From NCBI GenBank assembly GCA_017302335.1, contig JAFLCT010000014.1, forward strand, positions 1-37,750: 37,750 bases of DNA, read 5' to 3'. Source of the DNA: Caulobacterales bacterium (lineage in GTDB: Bacteria; Pseudomonadota; Alphaproteobacteria; Caulobacterales; Caulobacteraceae). Within the stretch, counting starts at the first letter, position 1; every line of letters begins with the position of its first letter. Below the pieces are notes generated by a model. That model was given only the letters and a program-made list of their open reading frames with translations, had not been told where the DNA came from and ran no database searches. A program made the translations under genes and the position numbers. Below are positions 24,507 to 34,703 of this stretch, one piece after another.

Positions 24507-25132
24507 CAGCGAAGCTCCTCAGGCGTCACGCCCACGCCGGTCTGCACGCTCTTGACCTCCATGGCGGTCTTGGCGTCGCGCCCGACCTGGCGGCTGACGT
24601 CCTGGCGTTTGACGCCCGGCTTGTGTCGCAGCGTCAGGACGATGGCGCCGATCATGGCGATCAGCAGCACGATCCCCGCCGCCTGGAAGAAGTAGACGTA
24701 GTCCGTATAGAGCACCCGACCGATCGTCTCGATGTTGGAGGCGTCGGCGGCCGCCGCGGCCGGGCCCGTCGCCTCGCGCGCGGCCCCGCCCTGCACCACG
24801 GCCATGGACACCATGATCATCTCGGCCAGCAGGATGCCCGCGACGATGCCGCCCAGCGGCAGATAACGGGCATAGCCTTCGCGCAGACGCACGAAGTCCA
24901 CGTCCAGCATCATGACCACGAACAGGAACAGCACCGCGACGGCGCCGACGTAGACCACGACCAGCAGCATGGCCAGGAACTCGGCCCCCATCAGCACGAA
25001 CAGTCCGGCCGAGGAGAAGAAGGCCAGGATCAGCCACAGAACGCTGTGCACGGGATTGCGCGCGGTCACGACCAGCAGGCCGGAAACCACGGCCGTCGCG
25101 GCCAGAAGATAGAAGGCGAGTCCTTGCAGCAT
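24506..25132 (-). CDS. nuoJ: NADH-quinone oxidoreductase subunit J
   Basis: A 208-residue membrane subunit of complex I with five helices in the family. Conserved parts are [40 protein letters not shown] (the pi-bulge helix region) and [10 protein letters not shown] hydrophilic tail follows the last helix ([16 protein letters not shown]). It starts 63 bases after the nuoI stop, the largest gap inside the operon; nothing recognisable lies in that gap. Confidence 0.96.
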   Translation of the reverse strand: MLQGLAFYLLAATAVVSGLLVVTARNPVHSVLWLILAFFSSAGLFVLMGAEFLAMLLVVVYVGAVAVLFLFVVMMLDVDFVRLREGYARYLPLGGIVAGILLAEMIMVSMAVVQGGAAREATGPAAAAADASNIETIGRVLYTDYVYFFQAAGIVLLIAMIGAIVLTLRHKPGVKRQDVSRQVGRDAKTAMEVKSVQTGVGVTPEELR

Positions 25133-25195
25133 TTGCGGGACCAGGCCCCTTTCCAGATCAATGCGGCGACGCCCGTCAGGGAATCGCGGCCGGGT

Positions 25196-25687
25196 TTAGC
25201 GATACGGTGCGTCGAGTTCCAGATTCTTGGCGATCAGCCGCTCCCAGCGATCGCCGTTCAGCAGCAGGCGGGCCTTGTCGTAGTACAGCTCCTCGCGCGT
25301 CTCGGTGGCGAATTCGCTGTTCGGACCTTCGACGATGGCGTCCACCGGGCAGGCCTCTTGGCACAGGCCGCAGTAGATGCATTTGACCATGTCGATGTCA
25401 TAGCGGGTCGTGCGGCGACTGCCGTCGGCGCGCGGTTCGGCCTCGATGGTGATGGCCTGGGCCGGGCAGATAGCCTCGCACAGCTTGCAGGCGATGCAGC
25501 GTTCCTCGCCGTTCGGATAGCGGCGCAGCGCGTGTTCGCCGCGGAAGCGCGGCGACTGCGGATTGCGCTCGAACGGATAGTTCACCGTCGCCTTGGGCTT
25601 GAGCATATATTTGACGGTCAGACCGACGGCCCCCACGGCGTCGACCAACAGGGCGCCTTTTACGACTTGCTTCAGGCGGGCGATCAT
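25196..25687 (-). CDS. nuoI: NADH-quinone oxidoreductase subunit I
   Basis: The ferredoxin-like subunit of complex I that carries clusters N6a and N6b. The 163-residue protein has two 4Fe-4S motifs: Cys64, 67, 70 and 74 ([12 protein letters not shown]) and Cys103, 106, 109 and 113 ([12 protein letters not shown]). An N-terminal amphipathic helix and the segment [20 protein letters not shown] precede them. The ATG at 25687 overlaps the stop of the upstream lipoprotein gene (ATGA); a longer open frame upstream only overlaps that gene. Confidence 0.97.
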   Translation of the reverse strand: MIARLKQVVKGALLVDAVGAVGLTVKYMLKPKATVNYPFERNPQSPRFRGEHALRRYPNGEERCIACKLCEAICPAQAITIEAEPRADGSRRTTRYDIDMVKCIYCGLCQEACPVDAIVEGPNSEFATETREELYYDKARLLLNGDRWERLIAKNLELDAPYR

Positions 25688-25899
25688 CGCGGGTCTCCCG
25701 GACGGCGGCAGTCGCGGCGATAGCGATCCGTGTCCTTGTTCATCATCTGGCACAGCCGAGCGCGCTCTTCGTCGCGGCGGACGATCTCATCCTGGCGGCG
25801 CTGCCACTGGGTCGGGGTGGTGGGCATGGCTTCGTAGGGCTGGAAGGCGCAGGCGCCGGTTCCCAGGGTGATGGCGGCGATCAGGGTCATGCGGATCAC
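25684..25899 (-). CDS. Small lipoprotein encoded between nuoH and nuoI
   Basis: The 71-residue product has a short lipoprotein signal with the lipobox TGAC and the modified cysteine at residue 17 ([14 protein letters not shown]). The mature part is short, highly charged and probably helical, and contains a second pair of cysteines (RLCQMM and RDCRRP). I recognise no family. It begins with GTG at 25899, overlapping the nuoH stop (GTGA), or with an in-frame ATG at 25890; it ends overlapping the nuoI start (ATGA). Such tight packing means it is co-translated with complex I subunits. Confidence 0.72.
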   Translation of the reverse strand: MIRMTLIAAITLGTGACAFQPYEAMPTTPTQWQRRQDEIVRRDEERARLCQMMNKDTDRYRRDCRRPGDPR

Positions 25900-26960
25900 G
25901 CCCCCACCCCGAACACGCGCCAGGCCGCCACGACCACGACGGCCGCCAGCGAGGTCGGCAGGAAGATCTTCCAGCCCAGACGCATCAACTGGTCATAGCG
26001 GTAGCGAGGCACAAAGGCCTTCACCAGGGCGAACATGAAGAACCAGAAGACGATCTTCACGAACAGCACGCCGCACAGCAGCAGGTTGCGCACCCATTCG
26101 GGCCAGGCGTCGGCGAAATCGATCGGGAAGCCCGGATTCCAGCCGCCGAAGAACAGCAGGCTGATCATCACGCACATGAAGACGATGTTGGCGTATTCGC
26201 CGATCATGAACAGCAGGTACGGGGTCGAGCTGTATTCGACCTGATAACCCGCCACCAGTTCCGACTCGGCCTCGGGCAGGTCGAACGGCGGGCGGTTGGT
26301 CTCGGCCAGGGCCGAGATGAAGAAGATGATGGCCATCGGGAACATGGCGAACACGGTCGGCCAGGTGTCCAGGCCGCCGCCGAAGGCGAACCAGTTCCAG
26401 ATCCAGCCTTCCTGCTGCGTCACGATCGCGGTCAGGTTCATCGACCCGGCCAGCAGGATGACGTTGACGATGATCAGACCGATCGAGACCTCGTACGACA
26501 CCATCTGCGCCGCCGAACGCAGCGATCCCAGGAACGGGTACTTCGAGTTCGAAGCCCAGCCGCCCATGATGATGCCGTACACGCCCAGCGAACTGATGGC
26601 GAAGATGTACAGAATGCCGACGTTCAGGTCGGAAATGACCCAGCCCGGCGCGAACGGAATCACGGCCCAGGCGATGAAGGCCAGGATGAAGGTGATCAGC
26701 GGCGCCAGCAGGAAGACGACCTTGTCCGACCCGGCCGGAACGACGATCTCCTTCAGCACGAATTTGAAGAAGTCGGCGAAGGACTGCAACAGGCCGAACG
26801 GCCCGACCACATTGGGTCCCTTGCGCAGTTGGACGCCCGCCCAGATCTTACGGTCCGCCAGCAGCAGGAAGGCCAGTGAGATCAGGATTCCGACCGTGAC
26901 CAGCAGGATCTGGCCGACGGTGATCAGGGTCCAACCCAGCGGGGTGCTCCAGAATTCCAT
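25896..26960 (-). CDS. nuoH: NADH-quinone oxidoreductase subunit H
   Basis: The membrane subunit that forms much of the quinone-binding cavity and joins the two arms of complex I. The 354-residue length is normal for alphaproteobacteria. Conserved parts are [20 protein letters not shown] near residue 34, [18 protein letters not shown], and [20 protein letters not shown] followed by EYSS. It starts at ATG 26960, 3 bases after the nuoG stop. Confidence 0.97.
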   Translation of the reverse strand: MEFWSTPLGWTLITVGQILLVTVGILISLAFLLLADRKIWAGVQLRKGPNVVGPFGLLQSFADFFKFVLKEIVVPAGSDKVVFLLAPLITFILAFIAWAVIPFAPGWVISDLNVGILYIFAISSLGVYGIIMGGWASNSKYPFLGSLRSAAQMVSYEVSIGLIIVNVILLAGSMNLTAIVTQQEGWIWNWFAFGGGLDTWPTVFAMFPMAIIFFISALAETNRPPFDLPEAESELVAGYQVEYSSTPYLLFMIGEYANIVFMCVMISLLFFGGWNPGFPIDFADAWPEWVRNLLLCGVLFVKIVFWFFMFALVKAFVPRYRYDQLMRLGWKIFLPTSLAAVVVVAAWRVFGVGA

Positions 26961-26963
26961 GAC

Positions 26964-29009
26964 TTACTCCGCCGCCATCGCGGCCGGGGCGATCCGCGCG
27001 GCGGACAGCTCGGCCATGGTCGCGCTGGCCCGCGCGATCGGGTTGGACAGATAGGGGTCGGCCACCGGCGAGACGAAGTCGGCCTCGCCCAGATCGCCCT
27101 TGGCGCCCAGCGAACCGACATCGAACGTCGCGGCCGGGGCCACATAGTCGATGCGGCCGAAGGTCGGATGCTCGGCCATCAGCCTGGCGCGCAGTTGATC
27201 CAGCGTGTCGTACGGCAGGGTGTAGCCCACGCGCTCGGACAGGGCGCGGATGACGGCCCAGTCTTCCTTGGCCTCGCCCTTGGGGAAGACCACGCGCTCG
27301 GCCGTCTGCACCCGGCCCTCGGTGTTGACGTACAGGCCGGGCTTTTCGGTGTAGGCCGCGCCCGGCAGGATGACGTCGGCGCCGTGCGCGCCGCGATCCC
27401 CATGACTGCCCAGATAGACGCGGAAGGCGTTCGAGGCCGTGGATTCCACCTCATCGGCGCCCAGCAGGAACAGAACGTCCAGCGCCTTGGGCTTCAGCAT
27501 TTCCGCGACGTCCAGACCGCCCGCGGCCGGCACGAAGCCCATGTCCAGGCCGCCGACGCGCGCGGCGGCGTGGTGCAGCACGTTGAAGCCGTTCCAGCCG
27601 TCCTTGACGGCTCCGACCTTCTTGGCCAGGGCGCCGAGGGCGTTCAGCACCGCCGCGCCCGACTGGCCGGACACCGCGCCCGCACCGACCACGATCGCCG
27701 GACGCTCGGCCTTGGACAGAGCGTCCATCGTCGCCTTGGGCAGCTTCGAAAGGGTCTTAGCCCCCGCCCCCAGCCAGTTGTAATCATAGGTAAGATCCGA
27801 CTTGGCGCCGATCACGCTGATCTCGGTCTTGCCGTTCAGCCAGCTCTTGCGCAGCCGGGTGTTGACCAGGGGGGCCTCGCGGCGCGGATCGACGCCGACC
27901 AACAGAATGGCGTCCGCCCGTTCGATCCCGGCGATGCCCGAGTTGAACAGCCAACCTTCGCGCGGGCCATGACCCAGCGCCGCGCCGTCCTGACGGCAGT
28001 CCGTGTTGGCCGAACCCAGGGCGCGGAACAGGTCCAGCGTCGCCTTCATCGACTCGGCGTCTTGCAGGTCGCCGGCGATGACGCCGATACGTTCCGGCTT
28101 GGCCGCCTTCAGCTTCTCGGCCACGCGGGCCAGGGCCTCGTCCCAGCTCGCCGCGCGCAGCTTGCCGTTTTCGCGCACCCATGGCCGGTCCAGACGCCGC
28201 GCGATCAGGCCGTCGATGGCGTAGCGGCTCTTGTCCGACAGCCATTCCTCGTTGACGCCCTCATTGACGCGCGGCAGCACGCGCATCACCTCGGCGCCGC
28301 GGCTGTCGGCGCGGATGTTCGATCCGACCGCATCCATGACGTCGACGGTCTCGGTCTTCTTCAGCTCCCACGGGCGGTAGTGATACTGCCATGGCCGGTG
28401 GGTCAGGGCGCCGACCGGGCACAGGTCGTTGACGTTGCCAGACAGCTCGGAGTCGATGTTCTGCTCCAGATAGGTGGTGATCTCGGCGCTCTCGCCGCGC
28501 GAGATCATGCCGATGTCGGGCACGCCCGCCACCTCGGTGATGAAGCGGACGCAGCGCGTGCACTGGATGCAGCGGGTCATGAAGGTCTTGACCGTCGGAC
28601 CCATGTTCTTTTCTTCGACGGCGCGCTTGTTTTCGGAATAGCGCGAGCCGTCGCGGCCATAGCCCACGGCCTGGTCTTGCAGATCGCATTCGCCGCCCTG
28701 GTCGCAGATCGGGCAGTCCAGCGGGTGGTTGATGAGCAGGAACTCCATCACCCCTTCGCGGGCCTTCTTGACCATCGGCGTGTCGGTGAAGATCTCCTGG
28801 CCCTCGGCGGCCGGAAGCGCGCACGACGCCTGGGGCTTGGGCGGTCCCGGCTTCACCTCGACCAGACACATACGGCAGTTGCCGGCGATCGACAGACGCT
28901 CGTGGTAGCAGAAGCGCGGAATCTCGTGCCCGGCGCGCTCGGCGACCTGAAGCACGGTCATGCCCGGCTCGAACTCGGTTTCTACGCCGTTGACCTTGGC
29001 GATAGGCAT
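26964..29009 (-). CDS. nuoG: NADH-quinone oxidoreductase subunit G
   Basis: The large iron-sulfur subunit of the complex I peripheral arm. The 681-residue protein has an N-terminal 2Fe-2S site with Cys34, 45, 48 and 63, the His-coordinated 4Fe-4S site in HPLDCPICDQGGECDLQDQA, and a further 4Fe-4S site in RCIQCTRCVRF with NDLCPVGAL. A molybdopterin-oxidoreductase-like domain follows (SNIRADSRGAEVMRVLPRVN and on). The ATG at 29009 overlaps the stop of the upstream lipoprotein gene by one base and gives the family N-terminus MPIAKVNGVE; the longer upstream frame is out of phase with that gene. Confidence 0.97.
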   Translation of the reverse strand: MPIAKVNGVETEFEPGMTVLQVAERAGHEIPRFCYHERLSIAGNCRMCLVEVKPGPPKPQASCALPAAEGQEIFTDTPMVKKAREGVMEFLLINHPLDCPICDQGGECDLQDQAVGYGRDGSRYSENKRAVEEKNMGPTVKTFMTRCIQCTRCVRFITEVAGVPDIGMISRGESAEITTYLEQNIDSELSGNVNDLCPVGALTHRPWQYHYRPWELKKTETVDVMDAVGSNIRADSRGAEVMRVLPRVNEGVNEEWLSDKSRYAIDGLIARRLDRPWVRENGKLRAASWDEALARVAEKLKAAKPERIGVIAGDLQDAESMKATLDLFRALGSANTDCRQDGAALGHGPREGWLFNSGIAGIERADAILLVGVDPRREAPLVNTRLRKSWLNGKTEISVIGAKSDLTYDYNWLGAGAKTLSKLPKATMDALSKAERPAIVVGAGAVSGQSGAAVLNALGALAKKVGAVKDGWNGFNVLHHAAARVGGLDMGFVPAAGGLDVAEMLKPKALDVLFLLGADEVESTASNAFRVYLGSHGDRGAHGADVILPGAAYTEKPGLYVNTEGRVQTAERVVFPKGEAKEDWAVIRALSERVGYTLPYDTLDQLRARLMAEHPTFGRIDYVAPAATFDVGSLGAKGDLGEADFVSPVADPYLSNPIARASATMAELSAARIAPAAMAAE

Positions 29010-29377
29010 CAGCGGGCCTCTTTCTCGACGGTTCCGGCCGTCGAAGTCGGAAGGGTTACGGTCTGGGTCTGCCCGTCGCGCGACAGCGTGACCTGGGCGC
29101 CCTGTACAGCGCAGGTGAAACTCAGGCGACCGCCATCGACCGGCGCGCGCCACGACACGGCGCCCGCGTCATAGGCCACATCCGCCTCCGCCTGGCCGTA
29201 CTGGATCAGCACCGCCTGACGGCAGGCGGCTTCGGCCGAGACCGGATCGGCGGCCACGACGGCGACCGGCGCGGGTGCGGCGACCGCCGCCGGTTCCGCA
29301 GGCGCGGGCGCATCCTCACGCTGTCCGCAAGCGGACAGGGCGATCAAGCCGACGGCGATGAGGGACAGGCGCAGCAT
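29009..29377 (-). CDS. Lipoprotein encoded between nuoF and nuoG
   Basis: The 122-residue protein has a typical lipoprotein signal: MLRLSLIAVGLIALSAC with the lipobox LSAC and the modified cysteine at residue 17. A Pro/Ala linker (about residues 23-42) leads to a small domain with two cysteines (AACRQAV and FTCAVQ), which may form a disulfide in the periplasm. I recognise no family. It starts 2 bases after the nuoF stop and ends with a one-base overlap with nuoG. Confidence 0.78.
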   Translation of the reverse strand: MLRLSLIAVGLIALSACGQREDAPAPAEPAAVAAPAPVAVVAADPVSAEAACRQAVLIQYGQAEADVAYDAGAVSWRAPVDGGRLSFTCAVQGAQVTLSRDGQTQTVTLPTSTAGTVEKEAR

Positions 29378-29379
29378 CG

Positions 29380-30696
29380 TCACTCCGCCGCCACCGCGTG
29401 ACCGGCGAAGTTCGCGCGGCGCGTACGGTATTGAGCGATCCGCTCCTCGATCTCGTGACGGAAGTGACGGATCAGCCCCTGAACCGGCCAGGCGGCGGCG
29501 TCGCCCAGGGCGCAGATGGTGTGCCCCTCGACCTGACCGGCCACGTCCAGCAACAGGTCGATCTCGGACGGGTCCGCCTCGCCGATCGCCATCCGCTCCA
29601 ACACGCGCCACATCCAGCCGGTGCCCTCGCGACACGGCGTGCACTGGCCGCAGCTCTCATGCTTGTAGAAATAGCTGATGCGGGCGATGGCCTTCACCAG
29701 ATCGGTCGACTGATCCATCACGATCACCGCCGCCGTGCCCAGACCCGAGCGCATCTCACGCAGGGAGTCGAAGTCCATCAACGCGGTTTCCGACATCTCG
29801 CGCGTGATCAGCGGCACCGAGACGCCGCCGGGAATGACCGCCTTCAGGTTCGACCAGCCGCCGCGCACGCCGCCGCAATGCTCTTCCAGCAACTGACGCA
29901 GCGGGATCGACATCGCCTCTTCGACATTGCACGGCCGGTTCACGTGGCCCGAGATCGACATCAGCTTGGTGCCGGTGTTGTTCGGGCGGCCGAAACCGGC
30001 GAACCAGTCGGCCCCGCGGCGCAGGATGGTCCCCACGACGGCGATGGATTCGACGTTGTTCACCGTGGTCGGGCAACCGTACAGGCCCGCCCCGGCCGGG
30101 AACGGCGGCTTCAGGCGCGGCTGGCCCTTCTTGCCCTCCAGGCTCTCCAGCAGGGCCGTCTCCTCGCCGCAGATATAGGCGCCCGCGCCGTGGTGGATAT
30201 AGACGTCGAAATCCCAGCCGTGGACGTTGTTCTTGCCGATCAGCCTGGCCTCATAGGCCTGTTTGACCGCCGCCTCCATGCGCTCGCGTTCCAGCACATA
30301 TTCGCCGCGCAGATAGATGTAGCAGGCGTGCGCCTGCATGGCGTAGCTGGCGATCAGACAGCCCTCGATCAGCAGGTGCGGATCGTGGCGCATGATCTCC
30401 CGGTCCTTGCAGGTGCCGGGTTCGGATTCGTCGGCGTTGACGACCAGATAGTGCGGTCGCCCGTCCTTCAGCTCCTTGGGCATGAAGGACCACTTCAAGC
30501 CGGTCGAGAAACCGGCGCCGCCCCGGCCGCGCAGGCCCGAGTTCTTGACGTTGGTGATGATCCAGTCGCGGCCCAGGTCCAGCATATCCTTGGTCGCATT
30601 CCAGCAACCGCGCGTCTTCGCCCCCTCCAGGCCCCAGTCGTGCAGGCCGTACAGGTTGGTGAAGATGCGATCCTTGTCTTCCAGGATGCCGACCAC
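29380..30696 (-). CDS. nuoF: NADH-quinone oxidoreductase subunit F
   Basis: The subunit that binds NADH and FMN and carries cluster N3 at the tip of complex I. The 438-residue protein has the FMN/NADH segments [17 protein letters not shown] and [19 protein letters not shown], then the 4Fe-4S site Cys349, 352, 355 ([12 protein letters not shown]) with the fourth ligand Cys395 (HTICALGD). A long open frame extends upstream, but the GTG at 30696 is chosen: it lies 2 bases after the stop of the preceding gene, has GGAAGGA 8 bases upstream and gives the family N-terminus [16 protein letters not shown]. Confidence 0.96.
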   Translation of the reverse strand: MVGILEDKDRIFTNLYGLHDWGLEGAKTRGCWNATKDMLDLGRDWIITNVKNSGLRGRGGAGFSTGLKWSFMPKELKDGRPHYLVVNADESEPGTCKDREIMRHDPHLLIEGCLIASYAMQAHACYIYLRGEYVLERERMEAAVKQAYEARLIGKNNVHGWDFDVYIHHGAGAYICGEETALLESLEGKKGQPRLKPPFPAGAGLYGCPTTVNNVESIAVVGTILRRGADWFAGFGRPNNTGTKLMSISGHVNRPCNVEEAMSIPLRQLLEEHCGGVRGGWSNLKAVIPGGVSVPLITREMSETALMDFDSLREMRSGLGTAAVIVMDQSTDLVKAIARISYFYKHESCGQCTPCREGTGWMWRVLERMAIGEADPSEIDLLLDVAGQVEGHTICALGDAAAWPVQGLIRHFRHEIEERIAQYRTRRANFAGHAVAAE

Positions 30697-30698
30697 GC

Positions 30699-30968
30699 TC
30701 AGAGTCCTTCCGCCAGACGGCGCTTGTGATGACGGGTGCGCAGGAACACCGCGAAAATGACCAAGGCCCAGCCGCCCGCCAGCATGGCGTAACCGAACAG
30801 AACCGCCTGGTCCGGCAAGACCCCGCGCGAGGCGGCCACCACGACCAAGGCCGCCGCCAGGATCAGTCCCAACCCGGTCCAGCGATACGGCAGGGCCACG
30901 CGCCGCAGCTCGCGCCGATATTCGGCGCGGCCTTCCTCGGTGCTCAGATCGGGCATGGGCGTCGTCAT
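30699..30968 (-). CDS. Two-helix membrane protein encoded between nuoE and nuoF
   Basis: The 89-residue product has a charged N-terminus ([20 protein letters not shown]), two membrane helices (about residues 30-48 and 56-76) and a basic tail ([12 protein letters not shown]). I recognise no family. Its ATG overlaps the nuoE stop (ATGA), and nuoF starts 2 bases after its stop, so expression must be coupled to complex I. A role as accessory subunit or assembly aid is an inference from position only. Confidence 0.75.
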   Translation of the reverse strand: MTTPMPDLSTEEGRAEYRRELRRVALPYRWTGLGLILAAALVVVAASRGVLPDQAVLFGYAMLAGGWALVIFAVFLRTRHHKRRLAEGL

Positions 30969-31627
30969 GCCGACACCGGCTTGCTGTTCGGCAGCGTCTT
31001 GATCTTCTTGGCCGCCGAGCCGTCATAGAGTTTGGGATCGGTCAGGGTCTGCGGGCCGCCTTCGGGCGCCGAGTTGACGCGATCGACGCGCGGTCCCGGT
31101 TTCGGCGACTTGCCGGCGGCGAAATCGTCCAGGATCGATTTCAGATTCTCGGGCGTCAGATCCTCGAAATAATAGTCGTTGATCATGGCCATCGGCGCGT
31201 TGACGCAGGCGCCCAGGCACTCGACCTCTTCCCAGTAGAAACGACCGTCGGCCGACAGGGTCTGTTTCGGACCGATCTTGTCCTTGCACACCTTCATCAG
31301 TTCGCCCGCGCCGCGGATCATGCACGGCGTGGTGCCGCACACCTGAACCAGGGCGGCCGAGCCGACCGGCTCCAGCATGAACATGGTGTAGAAGGTCGCG
31401 ACCTCCAGCACCCGGATGTAGGGCATGGCCAACAGGTCGGCGATGGCGCGGATGGCGGGTTCGGACACCCAGCCTTCCTGCTTCTGAACCAGCCACAGGA
31501 TCGGGATCACCGCCGACTGCTTCCGTTCGGCCGGATATTTGGCGATCCACCACTCGGCCTTCTGCATCGTCGCCTTCGAGAAGGCGAACGAGGCCGGCTG
31601 TTCCTTGGCGAGACGACGAACCGACAT
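30965..31627 (-). CDS. nuoE: NADH-quinone oxidoreductase subunit E
   Basis: The thioredoxin-like 2Fe-2S subunit (cluster N1a) of the NADH dehydrogenase module. The 220-residue protein has the ligands Cys97 and Cys102 (VCGTTPCM) and Cys137 and Cys141 ([10 protein letters not shown]). The family-typical [10 protein letters not shown] precedes them. A C-terminal tail of about 50 residues after the domain is rich in Pro and Lys. The ATG overlaps the upstream stop by one base (TGATG). Confidence 0.97.
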   Translation of the reverse strand: MSVRRLAKEQPASFAFSKATMQKAEWWIAKYPAERKQSAVIPILWLVQKQEGWVSEPAIRAIADLLAMPYIRVLEVATFYTMFMLEPVGSAALVQVCGTTPCMIRGAGELMKVCKDKIGPKQTLSADGRFYWEEVECLGACVNAPMAMINDYYFEDLTPENLKSILDDFAAGKSPKPGPRVDRVNSAPEGGPQTLTDPKLYDGSAAKKIKTLPNSKPVSA

Positions 31628-31815
31628 CAGACTTCCAACTCCTCGGCGACGACGCCGGAACCCAACATTTTCTTGCGCACGGTCAGGATCTTGTGCTGGC
31701 CGTTGCGGCTGATCAGGAAGTTGTGCTTCCAGTTTTCGCCGCCGCTTTCGGTGGAGGTGTAGGCCACCACGCTCCAGCCCTGTTTGACGGCGTCGCTCAG
31801 AGGCTTGTCGCTCAC
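31627..31815 (-). CDS. 62-residue soluble protein encoded between nuoD and nuoE, unknown function
   Basis: The product begins with GTG at 31815, overlapping the nuoD stop (GTGA), and ends overlapping nuoE (TGATG). It has no signal peptide, membrane helix or cysteine. The segment [20 protein letters not shown] and a basic [10 protein letters not shown] suggest a small beta-rich, cytoplasmic domain. I recognise no family. The tight packing places its translation between the quinone-site subunit and the NADH module. Confidence 0.78.
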   Translation of the reverse strand: MSDKPLSDAVKQGWSVVAYTSTESGGENWKHNFLISRNGQHKILTVRKKMLGSGVVAEELEV

Positions 31816-33071
31816 CGGTCCACCTCGCCGAAGACGATGTCCAGCGAACCCAGGATGGCCGAGACGTCCGCCAGCATATGGCCGCGGTTCATCCAGTCCA
31901 TCGCTTGCAGGTGACGGAAACCGGGGGCCGAGATCTTCACGCGATACGGCTTGTTGGCGCCGTCGGACACGACATAGACGCCGAACTCGCCCTTGGGCGC
32001 CTCGACGGCGGCGTAGACCTCGCCCTCCGGCGTCTTGAAGCCTTCGGTGTACAGTTTGAAGTGATGGATCAGGGCTTCCATCGACCGCTTCATCTCGCCG
32101 CGACGGGGCGGAACGATCTTGTTGTCTTCAACCATCACCGGCTCGCCGGGGCAGTTGCGCAGCTTGTGGATGCACTGCTCCATGATGCGCAGGGCTTGTT
32201 TCATCTCCTCGACGCGGACCAGATACCGGTCCCAGCAGTCGCCGTTCTTGCCCACGACCACGTCGAACTCCAGGTCGGCGTAGCACTCATACGGCTGCGA
32301 CTTGCGCAGATCCCAGGCGATGTCCGAACCGCGCAGCATCACGCCGGTGAAGCCCCAGGCCAGGGCTTCGTCCTTCGACACCACGCCGATGTCGACGTTG
32401 CGCTGCTTGAAGATGCGGTTTTCGGTGACCAGGGACTCGATGTCCTTCAGCGCCGCCGGGAACTGCTGGCACCAACGGCCGATGTCGTCGATCAGGTCCA
32501 TCGGCAGGTCCTGATGTACGCCGCCGGGACGGAAATAGTTGGCGTGCAGTCGCGCGCCGCAGGCCCGCTCGTAGAAGACCATCAACTGTTCGCGCTGTTC
32601 GAACCCCCACAGCGGCGGCGTCAGGGCGCCGACGTCCATCGCCTGGGTCGTCACGTTCAGCATATGCGACAGGATGCGGCCGATCTCGGAATACAGCACC
32701 CGGATCAACTGGGCGCGGTACGGGACCTCGATCCCCAGCAGCCGTTCGACCGCCAGACAGAAGGCGTGCTCCTGGTTCATCGGCGCGACGTAGTCGAGAC
32801 GGTCCAGATACGGCACGTTCTGAAGATAGGTCCGCGCCTCCATCAGCTTTTCGGTGCCGCGATGCAGCAGGCCGATGTGCGGATCAACGCGCGTCACCAG
32901 CTCGCCGTCCAGCTCAAGCACCAGACGCAAAACACCATGCGCGGCGGGGTGTTGCGGGCCGAAATTGATCGTGAACTTGCGATCGTCCATCTCCCGCGCA
33001 TGGGCGGTGCGGCCGTCCTCGTCGAACACGTCGGCGTCGGCGCCGAGCGGAATGTTGTGGCCGTCAGCCAT
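31812..33071 (-). CDS. nuoD: NADH-quinone oxidoreductase subunit D
   Basis: The 49-kDa subunit that forms the quinone site with NuoB. The 419-residue protein has the conserved [20 protein letters not shown] with the quinone-contacting histidine loop, [12 protein letters not shown], and the C-terminal sequence ending in IVFGEVDR. About 25 residues precede the family core ([16 protein letters not shown]). Its start overlaps the upstream membrane-protein gene by 8 bases. Confidence 0.97.
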   Translation of the reverse strand: MADGHNIPLGADADVFDEDGRTAHAREMDDRKFTINFGPQHPAAHGVLRLVLELDGELVTRVDPHIGLLHRGTEKLMEARTYLQNVPYLDRLDYVAPMNQEHAFCLAVERLLGIEVPYRAQLIRVLYSEIGRILSHMLNVTTQAMDVGALTPPLWGFEQREQLMVFYERACGARLHANYFRPGGVHQDLPMDLIDDIGRWCQQFPAALKDIESLVTENRIFKQRNVDIGVVSKDEALAWGFTGVMLRGSDIAWDLRKSQPYECYADLEFDVVVGKNGDCWDRYLVRVEEMKQALRIMEQCIHKLRNCPGEPVMVEDNKIVPPRRGEMKRSMEALIHHFKLYTEGFKTPEGEVYAAVEAPKGEFGVYVVSDGANKPYRVKISAPGFRHLQAMDWMNRGHMLADVSAILGSLDIVFGEVDR

Positions 33072-33471
33072 CAGCGGAATCCTCGTCCTGCGGTCCGACG
33101 CGCTTGCGCGTCAGCGCCACCAGCCACCCAAGCGCGAGGGTCAGAACCCCCATGCCTGACACAGCGGCGGTCGATATCTCCCAGTTGCCGGTCAAGACCG
33201 CGATCGCCAGCGGCGTCGACAGCAGCACGGCCGAAGCCCCCAGCAGCGCGCTTTGCAGTTCGCCCGCCGACAAGCGCCGAATGCCCGCGCCTACGGCCAG
33301 ACAGACCACGGCGATCATGATGGCCACACCCAGCGCCTGCATCTGCGACGGCGACACGTCCGGCGCGCGCGTGAACCAGCCCGTCAATCGCGCGCCCAGC
33401 GTGAACAGGAACGCCGTCGAAAAGGTCACCAGGAAGAAGGAGGACGCCGATCGTATCGCCGCGCGGTTCAT
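33064..33471 (-). CDS. Four-helix membrane protein encoded between nuoC and nuoD
   Basis: The 135-residue protein has about four membrane helices (residues roughly 10-30, 45-64, 72-95 and 100-119) and an acidic end (PQDEDSADG). I recognise no family. It starts 6 bases after the nuoC stop, and its last codons overlap the nuoD start by 8 bases in another frame. No comparable gene stands here in the classical E. coli nuo operon; the position suggests, but does not prove, a connection to complex I. Confidence 0.73.
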   Translation of the reverse strand: MNRAAIRSASSFFLVTFSTAFLFTLGARLTGWFTRAPDVSPSQMQALGVAIMIAVVCLAVGAGIRRLSAGELQSALLGASAVLLSTPLAIAVLTGNWEISTAAVSGMGVLTLALGWLVALTRKRVGPQDEDSADG

Positions 33472-33477
33472 GGCCGG

Positions 33478-34098
33478 TCATCCCGCCTTCTCGTCGCCGG
33501 GCAGGACAGGCGCCGGATACTCCGCGCCCTCCCAGGGCGACAGGAAATCGAAGTTACGGAACTCCTGGGTCAGCTTGACGGGTTCATAGACGACGCGCTT
33601 CAGCTCCTCGTCGTAACGGACCTCGACATAGCCGGTCATCGGGAAATCCTTGCGCAGCGGATGTCCCTCGAAGCCGTAGTCGGTCAGCAGTCGACGCAGG
33701 TCCGGGTGGCCGCTGAACAGCATACCGTACATATCGAAGGCTTCACGTTCGAACCACTCAGCCGACGGATAGACCGAGCATACGCTGGCGACCGGCTGGA
33801 CCTCGTCGGTCGTCACCTTGACCCGCAGACGGGCGTTCCGGGTCAGGGACATCAGGTGATAGACCACCTCGAACCGCTCTTCGCGATCCGGGTAGTCGAC
33901 TCCGCAGACATCCAGAAGCTGCTGGAACTCGAAACGATCGCGCAGCGCCGTCATCACCTCGACGATCCGCGCGCGCGGGGCGACCAGGGTCAGCTCGCCA
34001 TAGGCCACCTGGGCCTCGACGCCCAAGGCGCCGACCATCTCGGCGCCCAGCGGCGTCAACTGCGCCTCCAGATGGTCGATCATCGCCACGTTGCTCAT
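33478..34098 (-). CDS. nuoC: NADH-quinone oxidoreductase subunit C
   Basis: The 30-kDa subunit of the complex I connecting module. The 206-residue protein contains [25 protein letters not shown] and the signature segment [22 protein letters not shown], then [23 protein letters not shown]; each is typical of the family. The ATG at 34098 overlaps the nuoB stop (ATGA). C and D are separate genes here, not fused as in E. coli. Confidence 0.97.
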   Translation of the reverse strand: MSNVAMIDHLEAQLTPLGAEMVGALGVEAQVAYGELTLVAPRARIVEVMTALRDRFEFQQLLDVCGVDYPDREERFEVVYHLMSLTRNARLRVKVTTDEVQPVASVCSVYPSAEWFEREAFDMYGMLFSGHPDLRRLLTDYGFEGHPLRKDFPMTGYVEVRYDEELKRVVYEPVKLTQEFRNFDFLSPWEGAEYPAPVLPGDEKAG

Positions 34099-34703
34099 CG
34101 CTCGATGGTCCCCGTGCGGCGGATCTTCTTCTGCAATTGCAGGATGCCGTAAACCAGGGCCTCGGCGGTCGGCGGGCAACCCGGCACATAGATGTCGACC
34201 GGCACCACGCGGTCGCACCCGCGCACGACGCTGTAGCTGTAGTGGTAATAGCCGCCGCCGTTGGCGCAACTGCCCATCGAGATGACGTAACGCGGGTCCG
34301 GCATCTGGTCGTAGACCTTGCGCAGGGCCGGAGCCATCTTGTTGGTCAGGGTGCCGGCCACGATCATCAGGTCGGACTGGCGCGGACTGGCGCGCGGCGC
34401 GGCGCCGAAACGTTCCAGGTCATAGCGCGGCATGGACGCCTGGATCATCTCCACGGCGCAGCACGCCAGGCCGAAGGTCATCCACATCAGCGAACCGGTG
34501 CGCGCCCAGTTGATGACGTCATCGGCCGCCGCGACCAGGAAGCCGCGCTCGCCCAGCTCGCTGTTGACCGCCTCGAAGAATTTGTCGTGGACCTTGGGGT
34601 CATAGCCCTCGACGGTCGAACGCGCGGCGCGGCCGAAGGCGACCGGCGAGCTGCCCTGGTTGCCGACGCCGATCAGCGGAAGGTCGTTGGTGATCACTCC
34701 CAT
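34095..34703 (-). CDS. nuoB: NADH-quinone oxidoreductase subunit B
   Basis: The subunit holding cluster N2, which passes electrons to quinone. The 202-residue protein has Cys81-Cys82 ([10 protein letters not shown]), the next ligand in [18 protein letters not shown] and the last in [12 protein letters not shown]. About 35 residues precede the conserved core. The ATG at 34703 overlaps the nuoA end by 10 bases; a GTG at 34697 is also possible. Confidence 0.96.
   Translation of the reverse strand: MGVITNDLPLIGVGNQGSSPVAFGRAARSTVEGYDPKVHDKFFEAVNSELGERGFLVAAADDVINWARTGSLMWMTFGLACCAVEMIQASMPRYDLERFGAAPRASPRQSDLMIVAGTLTNKMAPALRKVYDQMPDPRYVISMGSCANGGGYYHYSYSVVRGCDRVVPVDIYVPGCPPTAEALVYGILQLQKKIRRTGTIER

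Noticed and set aside
27168..29174. 668-codon plus-strand open frame opposite nuoG (and similar long plus-strand frames across nuo, dnaE and rnj)
   Set aside because: These are antisense shadows caused by high GC at third codon positions; they have low-complexity His/Arg/Gln/Gly composition and no motifs.
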